5,356 nucleotides of DNA from Prevotellaceae bacterium (GTDB lineage: Bacteria; Bacteroidota; Bacteroidia; Bacteroidales; Bacteroidaceae). Both the position numbers and the translations under genes were made by a program. The notes under the pieces were generated by a model, which saw only the letters and a program-made list of their open reading frames with translations, did no database searches and was not told where the DNA came from. The stretch lies in NCBI GenBank assembly GCA_021153165.1, contig JAGKTZ010000089.1:1-5356 (forward strand), written 5' to 3'. Of this stretch, positions 4,719-5,356 are shown one piece after another; position 1 is the stretch's first letter; each line of letters begins with the position of its first letter.

Positions 4719-5356
4719 TTGTCTACTTTGAGTAGAAATAGATTTCTGTCTAATCACAAAATGATGTGATTGGCAGAAAATAATAGAATATGAGGTGAAA
4801 AATGCATCCTAAATATTTTTTAGGCGTATCTGAAATGTCAAAAAAAATACTTAAAAATTAGGTTTTTTGTTTCAGTTTTTAGAGAAATATATTAGGGCAT
4901 TTTATTCCAAAATAAATAGAATAAATGAATTGTTTTTATTCTGAAAATTTATATTTTGATGTTGCCTAAATAGCTGATATAGCTTGTTGTAATGTAGTAT
5001 GTAGCGGCAAAATTTAGTTTTACGTATTTCCTTTCAAAGCCACTTTGATTCTTACGAGATATTGTGGCTAAATCATAATAAAATGTGTGCTAAAAAAGTG
5101 CTGTTATATTTCGTGAGAATTTATTTCTTATAACTTGTCAAGATTTTTTTCTAAATAATCGTTTCTTGAAGCATTAACAAGATTGGATTTCGAGGACGTT
5201 TCCATAGATGTAAGGACATTATCCCCATTTTGCTTTTGGGGAGTATTATGTGTTTTGAAGTTTTATTCTTTCCTGTTTTCAATATAGTCGCAGTTTGGCT
5301 TTGGAGTTTCTTTTTGTCTTGTTCTGTACCTTATTTTTTGCATTTTTCTATATATG
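4719..5356. other. AT-rich 638-base region without a supported gene
   Basis: No complete ORF of believable length is visible on either strand. The base composition is clearly more AT-rich than the genes. It contains several short inverted repeats: TCTACT/AGTAGA (4722-4736), the longer hairpin at 4743-4779, CCTAAA/TTTAGG (4808-4824), AGAATAAA/TTTATTCT (4918-4942), AGCCAC/GTGGCT (5038-5069) and TCCCCA/TGGGGA (5222-5242). I find no exact TAnnTTTG box on either strand. An open frame starting with ATG at 5248 runs off the right edge. The region may hold the 3' end of the upstream operon and the leader of a gene beyond the window. Confidence 0.6.
4743..4779 (+). terminator. Imperfect hairpin after the Rid-like gene, possible terminator
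   Basis: TTTCTG (4743-4748) pairs with CAGAAA (4774-4779), and AATCAC (4752-4757) with GTGATT (4766-4771). A small internal mismatch separates the stems and the loop has 8 bases. It starts 25 bases after the stop codon, where a terminator is expected, but no T-run follows on the plus strand. It may be a processed 3' end or a weak terminator. Confidence 0.35.

Noticed and set aside
4802..4861. 19-codon plus-strand mini-ORF preceded by GAGGTG
   Set aside because: The GAGGTG looks like a Shine-Dalgarno, but the peptide (MHPKYFLGVSEMSKKILKN) is too short to support and no gene follows that it could attenuate within the window.
5263..5343. 26-codon minus-strand mini-ORF near the right edge
   Set aside because: Short, Lys/Arg-rich from A-rich DNA, with no promoter or conserved context visible.

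Overview
The window looks like a chromosomal segment of a Bacteroidales bacterium (Bacteroides/Prevotella-like; genus not resolvable by eye). Reasons: (1) the proteins read like the Bacteroidales versions of PurT, an ECF-type sigma factor, the YhcC radical SAM protein and a large Rid/YjgF-like protein; (2) start codons lack strong Shine-Dalgarno sequences; (3) several intergenic sites match the Bacteroidetes promoter pattern TTTG...TAnnTTTG rather than the E. coli -35/-10 pattern.

Layout. On the minus strand, read right to left: an ECF sigma factor (1760-2353) with a textbook Bacteroidetes promoter upstream and a strong intrinsic terminator downstream; a 51-residue small ORF (1397-1552) with a likely promoter of its own; and purT (96-1259), preceded by a promoter-like box and a leader hairpin and followed by a near-perfect palindromic terminator at 8-37. 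On the plus strand, diverging from the sigma gene: a YhcC-family radical SAM protein (2638-3567), then 71 bases later a 359-residue protein that appears to contain three Rid/YjgF-like segments (3639-4718). The two plus-strand genes probably form an operon. The last 638 bases (4719-5356) are AT-rich, hold several short inverted repeats, and contain no gene I can support apart from an unproven open frame running off the right edge.

How the genes relate. PurT is purine biosynthesis and looks like an independent unit. The sigma factor has no recognisable anti-sigma factor or TonB-receptor partner here and seems to be transcribed alone. The YhcC and Rid-like proteins belong to widespread families whose substrates are not established by this sequence; their adjacency suggests co-expression only. 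I see no CRISPR array, transposase, integrase, tRNA, rRNA or defence system. The most unusual local sequence is a 39-base alternating purine-pyrimidine tract with a tandem 8-mer and a hairpin in the leader of the radical SAM gene. The most interesting protein is the triple-Rid protein. I do not see convincing evidence for a wholly new system.
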